Source of the DNA: Euwallacea fornicatus
Taxonomy: Eukaryota > Arthropoda > Insecta > Coleoptera > Curculionidae
Reading direction: 5' to 3'
Assembly (NCBI RefSeq): GCF_040115645.1
Contig: NW_027096025.1
Span: 620,001-684,000, forward strand
DNA: 64,000 nucleotides
Each line of letters begins with the position of its first letter. Within the stretch, counting starts at the first letter, position 1. Made by a program: the position numbers and the translations under genes. The notes beneath the pieces are model-generated. The model worked only from the letters and a program-made list of their open reading frames with translations, made no database searches and had not been told where the DNA came from. Of this stretch, positions 1 to 10,744 are shown piece by piece.

Positions 1-434
1 TTGCCGAAATTATCGAGCTTCAAAGTTTGAAATGTTACGAAAGTTGTGTGTTTGAGCAAATAAAGTACTATTTTTCTCGGAAATGCAACAAGATGCAATT
101 ATGATTTGTTGTGACGTCTCAAAGATCTCGTGGAGCTGATTAATTTGACACTTCGTTTAAGAAATTTGGTGATCATTTGTCGAAGTTAACGAGCTTCAAA
201 GTTTGAAATGTTACGAAAGTTGTGTGTTTGAGCAAATAAAGTACTATTTTTCTCGGAAATGCAACAAGATGCTATTATGATTTGTTGTGACGTCTCAAAG
301 ATCTCGACGAACTGATTAATTTGGCACTTCGTTTAAGAAATTTGGTGATCATTTGTCGAAGTTAACGAGCTTCAAAGTTTGAAATGTTACGAAAGTTGTG
401 TGTTTGAGCAAATAAAGTACTATTTTTCTCGGAA

Positions 435-450
435 ATGCAACAAGATGCAA
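435..450 (+). other. Conserved ATGCAA direct repeat (one monomer shown)
   Basis: ATGCAACAAGATGCAA at monomer positions 83-98 holds two ATGCAA hexamers 10 bp apart, about one helical turn. It is intact in most of the roughly 363 monomers. Exceptions are the GCCACAAG and TTCCACAAG monomers of zone VI, the two divergent monomers and scattered single changes. Protein binding is only a suggestion. Confidence 0.6.
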
Positions 451-502
451 TTATGATTTGTTGTGACGTCTCAAAGATCTCGTGGAGCTGATTAATTTGA
501 CA

Positions 503-519
503 CTTCGTTTAAGAAATTT
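503..519 (+). other. Partial CENP-B-box-like motif (one monomer shown)
   Basis: CTTCGTTTAAGAAATTT at monomer positions 151-167 keeps the TTCG and the A at the central core position of the mammalian CENP-B box (core TTCG-N4-A-N2-CGGG), but has AATT or AACT where CGGG is required. Many copies lose even the TTCG (CTTTG, CTTTA, CTTGG). On known CENP-B specificity this would not be a functional box. Confidence 0.3.
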
Positions 520-1951
520 GGTGATCATTTGTCGAAGTTAACGAGCTTCAAAGTTTGAAATGTTACGAAAGTTGTGTGTTTGAGCACATAAAGTACTATT
601 TTTCTTGGAAATGCAACAAGATGCAATCATGATTTGTTGTGACGTCTCAAAGATCTCGTGGAGCTGATTAATTTGTCACTTCGTTTAAGAAACTTGGAGT
701 TTGTTTGCCGAAATTATCGAGCTTCGAAGTTTGAAATGTTACAAAAGTTGTGTGTTTGAGCACATAAAGTACTATTTTTCTTGGAAATGCAACAAGATGC
801 AATCATGATTTGTTGTGACGTCTCAAAGATCTCGACGAGCTGATTAATTTGATACATCGATTAAGAAATTTGGTGATTATTTGTCGAAGTTAACGAGCTT
901 CAAAGTTTGAAATGTTACGAAAGTTGTGTGTTTGAGCACATAAAGTACTATTTTTCTTGGAAATGCAACAAGATGCAATTATGATTTGTTGTGAAGTCTC
1001 AAAGATCTCGTGGAGCTGATTAATTTGACAATTCGTTTAAGAAACTTGGAGTTTGTTTGCCGAAGTTAACGAGCTTCAAAGTTTGAAATGTTACGAAAGT
1101 TGTGTGTTTGAGCAAATAAAGTACTATTTTTCTTGGAAATGCAACAAGATGCAATCATGATTTGTTGTGACGTCTCAAAGATCTCGACGAGCTGATTAAT
1201 TTGACACTTTATTTAAGAAACTTGGAGGTTGTTTGCCGAAGTTATCGAGCTTCGATGTTTGAAATGTTACAAAAGTTGTGTGTTTGAGCACACAAAGTAC
1301 TATTTTTCTTGGAAATGCAACAAGATGCAATCATGATTTGTTGTGACGTCTCAAAGATCTCGACGAGCTGATTAATTTGGCACTTCGTTTAAGAAACTTG
1401 GAGTTTGTTTGCCGAAGTTATCGAGCTTCGAAGTTTGAAATGTTACAAAAGTTGTGTGTTTGAGCACATAAAGTACTATTTTTCTTGGAAATGCAACAAG
1501 ATGCAATCATGATTTGTTGTGACGTCTCAAAGATCTCGTGGAGCTGATTAATTTGACACTTCGTTTAAGAAACTTGGAGTTTGTTTGCCGAAATTATCGA
1601 GCTTCAAAGTTTGAAATGTTACGAAAGTTGTGTGTTTGAGCAAATAAAGTACTATTTTTCTCGGAAATGCAACAAGATGCAATTATGATTTGTTGTGACG
1701 TCTCAAAGATCTCGTGGAGCTGATTAATTTGACACTTCGTTTAAGAAATTTGGTGATCATTTGTCGAAGTTAACGAGCTTCAAAGTTTGAAATGTTACGA
1801 AAGTTGTGTGTTTGAGCAAATAAAGTACTATTTTTCTCGGAAATGCAACAAGATGCAATTATGATTTGTTGTGACGTCTCAAAGATCTCGACGAACTGAT
1901 TAATTTGGCACTTCGTTTAAGAAATTTGGTGATCATTTGTCGAAGTTAACG

Positions 1952-3640
1952 AGCTTCAAAGTTTGAAATGTTACGAAAGTTGTGTGTTTGAGCAAATAAA
2001 GTACTATTTTTCTCGGAAATGCAACAAGATGCAATTATGATTTGTTGTGACGTCTCAAAGATCTCGTGGAGCTGATTAATTTGACACTTCGTTTAAGAAA
2101 TTTGGTGATCATTTGTCGAAGTTAACGAGCTTCAAAGTTTGAAATGTTACGAAAGTTGTGTGTTTGAGCAAATAAAGTACTATTTTTCTCGGAAATGCAA
2201 CAAGATGCAATTATGATTTGTTGTGACGTCTCAAAGATCTCGTGGAGCTGATTAATTTGACACTTCGTTTAAGAAATTTGGTGATCATTTGTCGAAGTTA
2301 ACGAGCTTCAAAGTTTGAAATGTTACGAAAGTTGTGTGTTTGAGCAAATAAAGTACTATTTTTCTCGGAAATGCAACAAGATGCAATTATGATTTGTTGT
2401 GACGTCTCAAAAATCTCGTGGAGCTGATTAATTTGACACTTCGTTTAAGAAATTTGGTGATCATTTGTCGAAGTTAACGAGCTTCAAAGTTTGAAATGTT
2501 ACAAAAGTTGTGTGTTTGAGCACATAAAGTACTATTTTTCTTGGAAATGCAACAAGATGCAATCATGATTTGTTGTGACGTCTCAAAGATCTCGTGGAGC
2601 TGATTAATTTGTCACTTCGTTTAAGAAACTTGGAGTTTGTTTGCCGAAGTTATCGAGCTTCGAAGTTTGAAATGTTACAAAAGTTGTGTGTTTGAGCAAA
2701 TAAAGTACTATTTTTCTCGGAAATGCAACAAGATGCAATTATGATTTATTGTGACGTCTCAAAAATCTCGTGGAGCTGATTAATTTGACACTTGGTTTAA
2801 GAAATTTGGTGATCATTTGTCGAAGTTAACGAGCTTCAAAGTTTGAAATGTTACGAAAGTTGTGTGTTTGAGCAAATAAAGTACTATTTTTCTTGGAAAT
2901 GCAACAAGATGCAATCATGATTTGTTGTGACGTCTCAAAGATCTCGACGAGCTGATTAATTTGACACTTTATTTAAGAAACTTGGAGGTTGTTTGCCGAA
3001 GTTATCGAGCTTCGATGTTTGAAATGTTACAAAAGTTGTGTGTTTGAGCACACAAAGTACTATTTTTCTTGGAAATGCAACAAGATGCAATCATGATTTG
3101 TTGTGACGTCTCAAAGATCTCGACGAGCTGATTAATTTGACACTTTATTTAAGAAACTTGGAGGTTGTTTGCCGAAGTTATCGAGCTTCGATGTTTGAAA
3201 TGTTACAAAAGTTGTGTGTTTGAGCACACAAAGTACTATTTTTCTTGGAAATGCAACAAGATGCAATCATGATTTGTTGTGACGTCTCAAAGATCTCGAC
3301 GAGCTGATTAATTTGGCACTTCGTTTAAGAAACTTGGAGTTTGTTTGCCGAAGTTATCGAGCTTCGAAGTTTGAAATGTTACAAAAGTTGTGTGTGTGAG
3401 CACATAACGTACTATTTTTCTTGGTAATGCAACAAGATGCAATTATGATTTGTTGTGACGTCTCAAAAATCTCGTGGAGCTGATTAATTTGACACTTCGT
3501 TTAAGAAACTTGGAGTTTGTTTGCCGAAGTTATCGAGCTTCGAAGTTTGAAATGTTACAAAAGTTGTGTGTTTGAGCACATAAAGTACTATTTTTCTTGG
3601 AAATGCAACAAGATGCAATCATGATTTGTTGTGACGTCTC
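1952..3640 (+). repeat. Block of about 10 monomers, copy 1 (TTGGTTTAAG)
   Basis: First of four copies of a multi-monomer block marked by the rare CACTTGGTTTAAG near 2791. It matches 14800-16488 at a shift of 12848 bp (73 monomers). I noted few mismatches: near 2749 (GATTTATTG here), near 3139 and near 3361. In order it holds A monomers, an AAAAATCTC form, a TTTGTCAC form, the TTGGTTTAAG monomer, two or three CACTTTATTT monomers with CACACAAAG, and a GTGTGTGAG/GGTAATG monomer. Confidence 0.75.
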
Positions 3641-4368
3641 AAAGATCTCGACGAGCTGATTAATTTGACACTTTATTTAAGAAACTTGGAGGTTGTTTGC
3701 CGAAGTTATCGAGCTTCGATGTTTGAAATGTTACAAAAGTTGTGTGTTTGAGCACACAAAGTACTATTTTGCTTGGAAATGCAACAAGATGCAATCATGA
3801 TTTGTTGTGACGTCTCAAAGATCTCGACGAGCTGATTAATTTGGCACTTCGTTTAAGAAACTTGGAGTTTGTTTGCCGAAGTTATCGAGCTTCGAAGTTT
3901 GAAATGTTACAAAAGTTGTGTGTGTGAGCACATAACGTACTATTTTTCTTGGTAATGCAACAAGATGCAATTATTATTTGTTGTGACGTCTCAAAAATCT
4001 CGTGGAGCTGATTAATTTGACACTTCGTTTAAGAAACTTGGAGTTTGTTTGCCGAAGTTATCGAGCTTCGAAGTTTGAAATGTTACAAAAGTTGTGTGTT
4101 TGAGCACATAAAGTACTATTTTTCTTGGAAATGCAACAAGATGCAATCATGATTTGTTGTGACGTCTCAAAGATCTCGACGAGCTGATTAATGTGGCACT
4201 TCGTTTAAGAAACTTGGAGTTTGTTTGCCGAAATTATCGAGCTTCAAAGTTTGAAATGTTACGAAAGTTGTGTGTTTGAGCAAATAAAGTACTATTTTTC
4301 TCGGAAATGCAACAAGATGCAATTATGATTTGTTGTGACGTCTCAAAGATCTCGACGAACTGATTAAT

Positions 4369-5403
4369 TTGGCACTTCGTTTAAGAAATTTGGTGATCAT
4401 TTGTCGAAGTTAACGAGCTTCAAAGTTTGAAATGTTACGAAAGTTGTGTGTTTGAGCAAATAAAGTACTATTTTTCTCGGAAATGCAACAAGATGCAATT
4501 ATGATTTGTTGTGACGTCTCAAAGATCTCGATGAACTGATTAATTTGGCACTTCGTTTAAGAAATTTGGTGATCATTTGTCGAAGTTAACGAGCTTCAAA
4601 GTTTGAAATGTTACGAAAGTTGTGTGTTTGAGCAAATAAAGTACTATTTTTCTCGGAAATGCAACAAGATGCAATTATGATTTGTTGTGACGTCTCAAAG
4701 ATCTCGTGGAGCTGATTAATTTGACACTTCGTTTAAGAAATTTGGTGATCATTTGTCGAAGTTAACGAGCTTCAAAGTTTGAAATGTTACGAAAGTTGTG
4801 TGTTTGAGCAAATAAAGTACTATTTTTCTCGGAAATGCAACAAGATGCAATTATGATTTGTTGTGACGTCTCAAAGATCTCGTGGAGCTGATTAATTTGA
4901 CACTTCGTTTAAGAAATTTGGTGATCATTTGTCGAAGTTAACGAGCTTCAAAGTTTGAAATGTTACGAAAGTTGTGTGTTTGAGCAAATAAAGTACTATT
5001 TTTCTCGGAAATGCAACAAGATGCAATTATGATTTGTTGTGACGTCTCAAAAATCTCGTGGAGCTGATTAATTTGACACTTCGTTTAAGAAATTTGGTGA
5101 TCATTTGTCGAAGTTAACTAGCTTCAAAGTTTGAAATGTTACAAAAGTTGTGTGTTTGAGCACATAAAGTACTATTTTTCTTGGAAATGCAACAAGATGC
5201 AATCATGATTTGTTGTGACGTCTCAAAGATCTCGACGAGCTGATTAATTTGATACATCGATTAAGAAATTTGGTGATCATTTGTCGAAGTTAACGAGCTT
5301 CAAAGTTTGAAATGTTACGAAAGTTGTGTGTTTGAGCACATAAAGTACTATTTTTCTTGGAAATGCAACAAGATGCAATTATGATTTGTTGTGACGTCTC
5401 AAA
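4369..5403 (+). repeat. Segment repeated at +3520 bp (20 monomers), copy 1
   Basis: Matches 7889-8923 with one difference noticed (TTTGTTGTG near 4510 against TTTGTCGTG). Shared rare states include CTCGATGAACTG, GTTAACTAGCTTC (near 5117 and 8637) and GATACATCGATTAAG (5251 and 8771). Their order is the same in both copies, so this is a segmental copy and not chance similarity of monomers. Confidence 0.75.
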
Positions 5404-5632
5404 GATCTCGTGGAGCTGATTAATTTGACACTTCGTTTAAGAAACTTGGAGTTTGTTTGCCGAAGTTATCGAGCTTCGAAGTTTGAAATGTTACAAAAGT
5501 TGTGTGTTTGAGCACATAAAGTACTATTTTTCTTGGAAATGCAACAAGATGCAATTATGATTTGTTGTGACGTCTCAAAGATCTCGTGGAGCTGATTAAT
5601 TTGACACTTCGTTTAAGAAACTTGGAGTTTGT

Positions 5633-5808
5633 TTGCCGAAGTTATCGAGCTTCGAAGTTTGAAATGTTACAAAAGTTGTGTGTTTGAGCACATAAAGTAC
5701 TATTTTTCTTGGAAATGCAACAAGATGCAATCATGATTTGTTGTGACGTCTCAAAGATCTCGACGAGCTGATTAATTTGGCACTTCGTTTAAGAAACTTG
5801 GAGTTTGT
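5633..5808 (+). repeat. Representative form B monomer
   Basis: Exemplar of form B, the most widespread form across the window. Compared with form A it has C at position 4, TATC for TAAC, CGAAG for CAAAG, CAAAAG for CGAAAG, CACAT for CAAAT, TTGG for TCGG, AATCATG for AATTATG, CGACG for CGTGG, GGCAC for GACAC and tail CTTGGAGTTTGT. The length is the same 176 bp, so A and B differ by substitution only. Most copies in the window are mosaics of A, B and C character states, which suggests conversion or crossing over between forms. Confidence 0.88.
5637..5657 (+). other. Short dyad in form B (one monomer shown)
   Basis: CGAAG and CTTCG are separated by 8 bases, and the right arm is part of the palindrome CTTCGAAG. 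The dyad is weaker in form A (GAAG-N8-CTTC, with a GTTAAC palindrome in the middle). Dyads are common in centromeric satellites, but this one is short and could be incidental. Confidence 0.45.
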
Positions 5809-6945
5809 TTGCCGAAGTTATCGAGCTTCGAAGTTTGAAATGTTACAAAAGTTGTGTGTTTGAGCACATAAAGTACTATTTTTCTTGGAAATGCAACAAG
5901 ATGCAATTATGATTTGTTGTGACGTCTCAAAGATCTCGTGGAGCTGATTAATTTGACACTTCGTTTAAGAAACTTGGAGTTTGTTTGCCGAAATTATCGA
6001 GCTTCCAAGTTTGAAATGTTACGAAAGTTGTGTGTTTGAGCAAATAAAGTACTATTTTTCTCGGAAATGCAACAAGATGCAATTATGATTTGTTGTGACG
6101 TCTCAAAGATCTCGTGGAGCTGATTAATTTGACACTTCGTTTAAGAAATTTGGTGATCATTTGTCGAAGTTAACGAGCTTCAAAGTTTGAAATGTTACGA
6201 AAGTTGTGTGTTTGAGCAAATAAAGTACTATTTTTCTCGGAAATGCAACAAGATGCAATTATGATTTGTTGTGACGTCTCAAAGATCTCGTGGAGCTGAT
6301 TAATTTGACACTTCGTTTAAGAAATTTGGTGATCATTTGTCGAAGTTAACGAGCTTCAAAGTTTGAAATGTTACGAAAGTTGTGTGTTTGAGCAAATAAA
6401 GTACTATTTTTCTTAGAAATGCAACAAGATGCAATTATGATTTGTTGTGACGTCTCAAAGATCTCGTGGAGCTGATTAATTTGACACTTCGTTTAAGAAA
6501 CTTGGAGTTTGTTTGCCGAAATTATCGAGCTTCAAAGTTTGAAATGTTACGAAAGTTGTGTGTTTGAGCAAATAAAGTACTATTTTTCTCGGAAATGCAA
6601 CAAGATGCAATTATGATTTGTTGTGACGTCTCAAAGATCTCGACGAACTGATTAATTTGGCACTTCGTTTAAGAAATTTGGTGATCATTTGTCGAAGTTA
6701 ACGAGCTTCAAAGTTTGAAATGTTACGAAAGTTGTGTGTTTGAGCAAATAAAGTACTATTTTTCTCGGAAATGCAACAAGATGCAATTATGATTTGTTGT
6801 GACGTCTCAAAGATCTCGTGGAGCTGATTAATTTGACACTTCGTTTAAGAAATTTGGTGATCATTTGTCGAAGTTAACGAGCTTCAAAGTTTGAAATGTT
6901 ACGAAAGTTGTGTGTTTGAGCAAATAAAGTACTATTTTTCTCGGA

Positions 6946-9900
6946 AATGCAACAAGATGCAATTATGATTTGTTGTGACGTCTCAAAAATCTCGTGGAGC
7001 TGATTAATTTGACACTTCGTTTAAGAAACTTGGAGTTTGTTTGCCGAAATTATCGAGCTTCAAAGTTTGAAATGTTACGAAAGTTGTGTGTTTGAGCAAA
7101 TAAAGTACTATTTTTCTCGGAAATGCAACAAGATGCAATTATGATTTGTTGTGACGTCTCAAAGATCTCGTGGAGCTGATTAATTTGACACTTCGTTTAA
7201 GAAATTTGGTGATCATTTGTCGAAGTTAACGAGCTTCAAAGTTTGAAATGTTACGAAAGTTGTGTGTTTGAGCAAATAAAGTACTATTTTTCTCGGAAAT
7301 GCAACAAGATGCAATTATGATTTGTTGTGATGTCTCAAAGATCTCGTGGAGCTGATTAATTTGACACTTCGTTTAAGAAATTTGGTGATCATTTGTCGAA
7401 GTTAACGAGCTTCAAAGTTTGAAATGTTACGAAAGTTGTGTGTTTGAGCAAATAAAGTACTATTTTTCTCGGAAATGCAACAAGATGCAATTATGATTTG
7501 TTGTGACGTCTCAAAGATCTCGATGAACTGATTAATTTGGCACTTCGTTTAAGAAATTTGGTGATCATTTGTCGAAGTTAACGAGCTTCAAAGTTTGAAA
7601 TGTTACGAAAGTTGTGTGTTTGAGCAAATAAAGTACTATTTTTCTCGGAAATGCAACAAGATGCAATTATGATTTGTTGTGACGTCTCAAAGATCTCGTG
7701 GAGCTGATTAATTTGACACTTCGTTTAAGAAATTTGGTGATCATTTGTCGAAGTTAACGAGCTTCAAAGTTTGAAATGTTACGAAAGTTGTGTGTTTGAG
7801 CAAATAAAGTACTATTTTTCTCGGAAATGCAACAAGATGCAATTATGATTTGTTGTGATGTCTCAAAGATCTCGTGGAGCTGATTAATTTGACACTTCGT
7901 TTAAGAAATTTGGTGATCATTTGTCGAAGTTAACGAGCTTCAAAGTTTGAAATGTTACGAAAGTTGTGTGTTTGAGCAAATAAAGTACTATTTTTCTCGG
8001 AAATGCAACAAGATGCAATTATGATTTGTCGTGACGTCTCAAAGATCTCGATGAACTGATTAATTTGGCACTTCGTTTAAGAAATTTGGTGATCATTTGT
8101 CGAAGTTAACGAGCTTCAAAGTTTGAAATGTTACGAAAGTTGTGTGTTTGAGCAAATAAAGTACTATTTTTCTCGGAAATGCAACAAGATGCAATTATGA
8201 TTTGTTGTGACGTCTCAAAGATCTCGTGGAGCTGATTAATTTGACACTTCGTTTAAGAAATTTGGTGATCATTTGTCGAAGTTAACGAGCTTCAAAGTTT
8301 GAAATGTTACGAAAGTTGTGTGTTTGAGCAAATAAAGTACTATTTTTCTCGGAAATGCAACAAGATGCAATTATGATTTGTTGTGACGTCTCAAAGATCT
8401 CGTGGAGCTGATTAATTTGACACTTCGTTTAAGAAATTTGGTGATCATTTGTCGAAGTTAACGAGCTTCAAAGTTTGAAATGTTACGAAAGTTGTGTGTT
8501 TGAGCAAATAAAGTACTATTTTTCTCGGAAATGCAACAAGATGCAATTATGATTTGTTGTGACGTCTCAAAAATCTCGTGGAGCTGATTAATTTGACACT
8601 TCGTTTAAGAAATTTGGTGATCATTTGTCGAAGTTAACTAGCTTCAAAGTTTGAAATGTTACAAAAGTTGTGTGTTTGAGCACATAAAGTACTATTTTTC
8701 TTGGAAATGCAACAAGATGCAATCATGATTTGTTGTGACGTCTCAAAGATCTCGACGAGCTGATTAATTTGATACATCGATTAAGAAATTTGGTGATCAT
8801 TTGTCGAAGTTAACGAGCTTCAAAGTTTGAAATGTTACGAAAGTTGTGTGTTTGAGCACATAAAGTACTATTTTTCTTGGAAATGCAACAAGATGCAATT
8901 ATGATTTGTTGTGACGTCTCAAAAATCTCGTGGAGCTGATTAATTTGACACTTCGTTTAAGAAACTTGGTGTTTGTTTGCTGAAGTTATCGAGCTTCGAT
9001 GTTTGAAATGTTACAAAAGTTGTGTGTTTGAGCACATAACGTACTATTTTTCTTGGAAATGCAACAAGATGCAATTATGATTTGTTGTGACGTCTCAAAG
9101 ATCTCGTGGAGCTGATTAATTTGACACTTCGTTTAAGAAATTTGGTGATCATTTGTCGAAGTTAACGAGCTTCAAAGTTTGAAATGTTACAAAAGTTGTG
9201 TGTTTGAGCACATAAAGTACTATTTTTCTTGGAAATGCAACAAGATGCAATTATGATTTGTTGTGACGTCTCAAAGATCTCGTGGAGCTGATTAATTTGA
9301 CACTTCGTTTAAGAAATTTGGTGATCATTTGTCGAAGTTAACGAGCTTCCAAGTTTGAAATGTTACAAAAGTTGTGTGTTTGAGCACATAAAGTACTATT
9401 TTTCTTGGAAATGCAACAAGATGCAATCATGATTTGTTGTGACGTCTCAAAGATCTCGTGGAGCTGATTAATTTGTCACTTCGTTTAAGAAACTTGGAGT
9501 TTGTTTGCCGAAATTATCGAGCTTCGAAGTTTGAAATGTTACAAAAGTTGTGTGTTTGAGCACATAAAGTACTATTTTTCTTGGAAATGCAACAAGATGC
9601 AATCATGATTTGTTGTGACGTCTCAAAGATCTCGACGAGCTGATTAATTTGATACATCGATTAAGAAATTTGGTGATCATTTGTCGAAGTTAACGAGCTT
9701 CAAAGTTTGAAATGTTACGAAAGTTGTGTGTTTGAGCACATAAAGTACTATTTTTCTTGGAAATGCAACAAGATGCAATTATGATTTGTTGTGACGTCTC
9801 AAAAATCTCGTGGAGCTGATTAATTTGACACTTCGTTTAAGAAACTTGGTGTTTGTTTGCTGAAGTTATCGAGCTTCGATGTTTGAAATGTTACAAAAGT

Positions 9901-10744
9901 TGTGTGTTTGAGCACATAACGTACTATTTTTCTTGGAAATGCAACAAGATGCAATTATGATTTGTTGTGACGTCTCAAAAATCTCGTGGAGCTGATTAAT
10001 TTGACACTTCGTTTAAGAAACTTGGTGTTTGTTTGCTGAAGTTATCGAGCTTCGATGTTTGAAATGTTACAAAAGTTGTGTGTTTGAGCACATAACGTAC
10101 TATTTTTCTTGGAAATGCAACAAGATGCAATTATGATTTGTTGTGACGTCTCAAAGATCTCGTGGAGCTGATTAATTTGACACTTCGTTTAAGAAATTTG
10201 GTGATCATTTGTCGAAGTTAACGAGCTTCAAAGTTTGAAATGTTACGAAAGTTGTGTGTTTGAGCAAATAAAGTACTATTTTTCTTGGAAATGCAACAAG
10301 ATGCAATCATGATTTGTTGTGACGTCTCAAAGATCTCGACGAGCTGATTAATTTGACACTTTATTTAAGAAACTTGGAGGTTGTTTGCCGAAGTTATCGA
10401 GCTTCGATGTTTGAAATGTTACAAAAGTTGTTTGTTTGAGCACACAAAGTACTATTTTTCTTGGAAATGCAACAAGATGCAATCATGATTTGTTGTGACG
10501 TCTCAAAGATCTCGACGAGCTGATTAATTTGGCACTTCGTTTAAGAAACTTGGAGTTTGTTTGCCGAAGTTATCGAGCTTCGAAGTTTGAAATGTTACAA
10601 AAGTTGTGTGTGTGAGCACATAACGTACTATTTTTCTTGGTAATGCAACAAGATGCAATTATGATTTGTTGTGACGTCTCAAAAATCTCGTGGAGCTGAT
10701 TAATTTGACACTTCGTTTAAGAAACTTGGAGTTTGTTTGCCGAA
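6946..10744 (+). repeat. 21-monomer segmental duplication, copy 1
   Basis: Matches 10642-14440 base for base as far as I could check, at a constant shift of 3696 bp (21 x 176). Rare states recurring at exactly that shift include TGATGTCTC (7331 and 11027), TTTGTCGTG, GTTAACTAGC, GATACATCG (8771/12467 and 9651/13347), GCTTCCAAG and TTGTTTGTTTGAG. The flanks differ at once: 6945 is A against T at 10641, and 10745 is A against G at 14441. The match is about 103 bp longer than the shift, so the copies abut. Confidence 0.88.
9857..10032 (+). repeat. Representative form C monomer
   Basis: Exemplar of form C: TTGCTGAAG start, TTCGATG at 20-26, CACATAACG in place of CACATAAAG, AAAAATCTCGTGG and tail CTTGGTGTTTGT. 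Form C is occasional in zone I, dominant in zone II and recurrent afterwards. TTGCTGAAG against TTGCCGAAG is a CpG to TpG change. AAAG to AACG removes the AGTACT palindrome that forms A and B carry at positions 64-69. Confidence 0.87.

Larger units (their letters stand above)
353..528 (+). repeat. Representative form A monomer
   Basis: Exemplar of form A: 60 G+C in 176 bases, with G 38, C 22, A 54 and T 62. Diagnostic bases: T at position 4, TTAAC at 10-14, CAAAG at 21-25, CGAAAG at 38-43, CAAAT at 57-61, CTCGG at 76-80, AATTATG at 97-103, CTCGTGG at 127-133 and tail TTTGGTGATCAT at 165-176. Embedded palindromes are GTTAAC, AGTACT, GACGTC, AGATCT, ATTAAT and TGATCA. All three forward frames hit stops within a monomer, so it is not coding. 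Confidence 0.9.

Noticed and set aside
170..175. Short palindromes (TGATCA, GTTAAC, AGTACT, GACGTC, AGATCT, ATTAAT) as regulatory sites
   Set aside because: Six-base palindromes are expected by chance in a 176-bp unit and recur only because the unit recurs. No promoter-like arrangement accompanies them.
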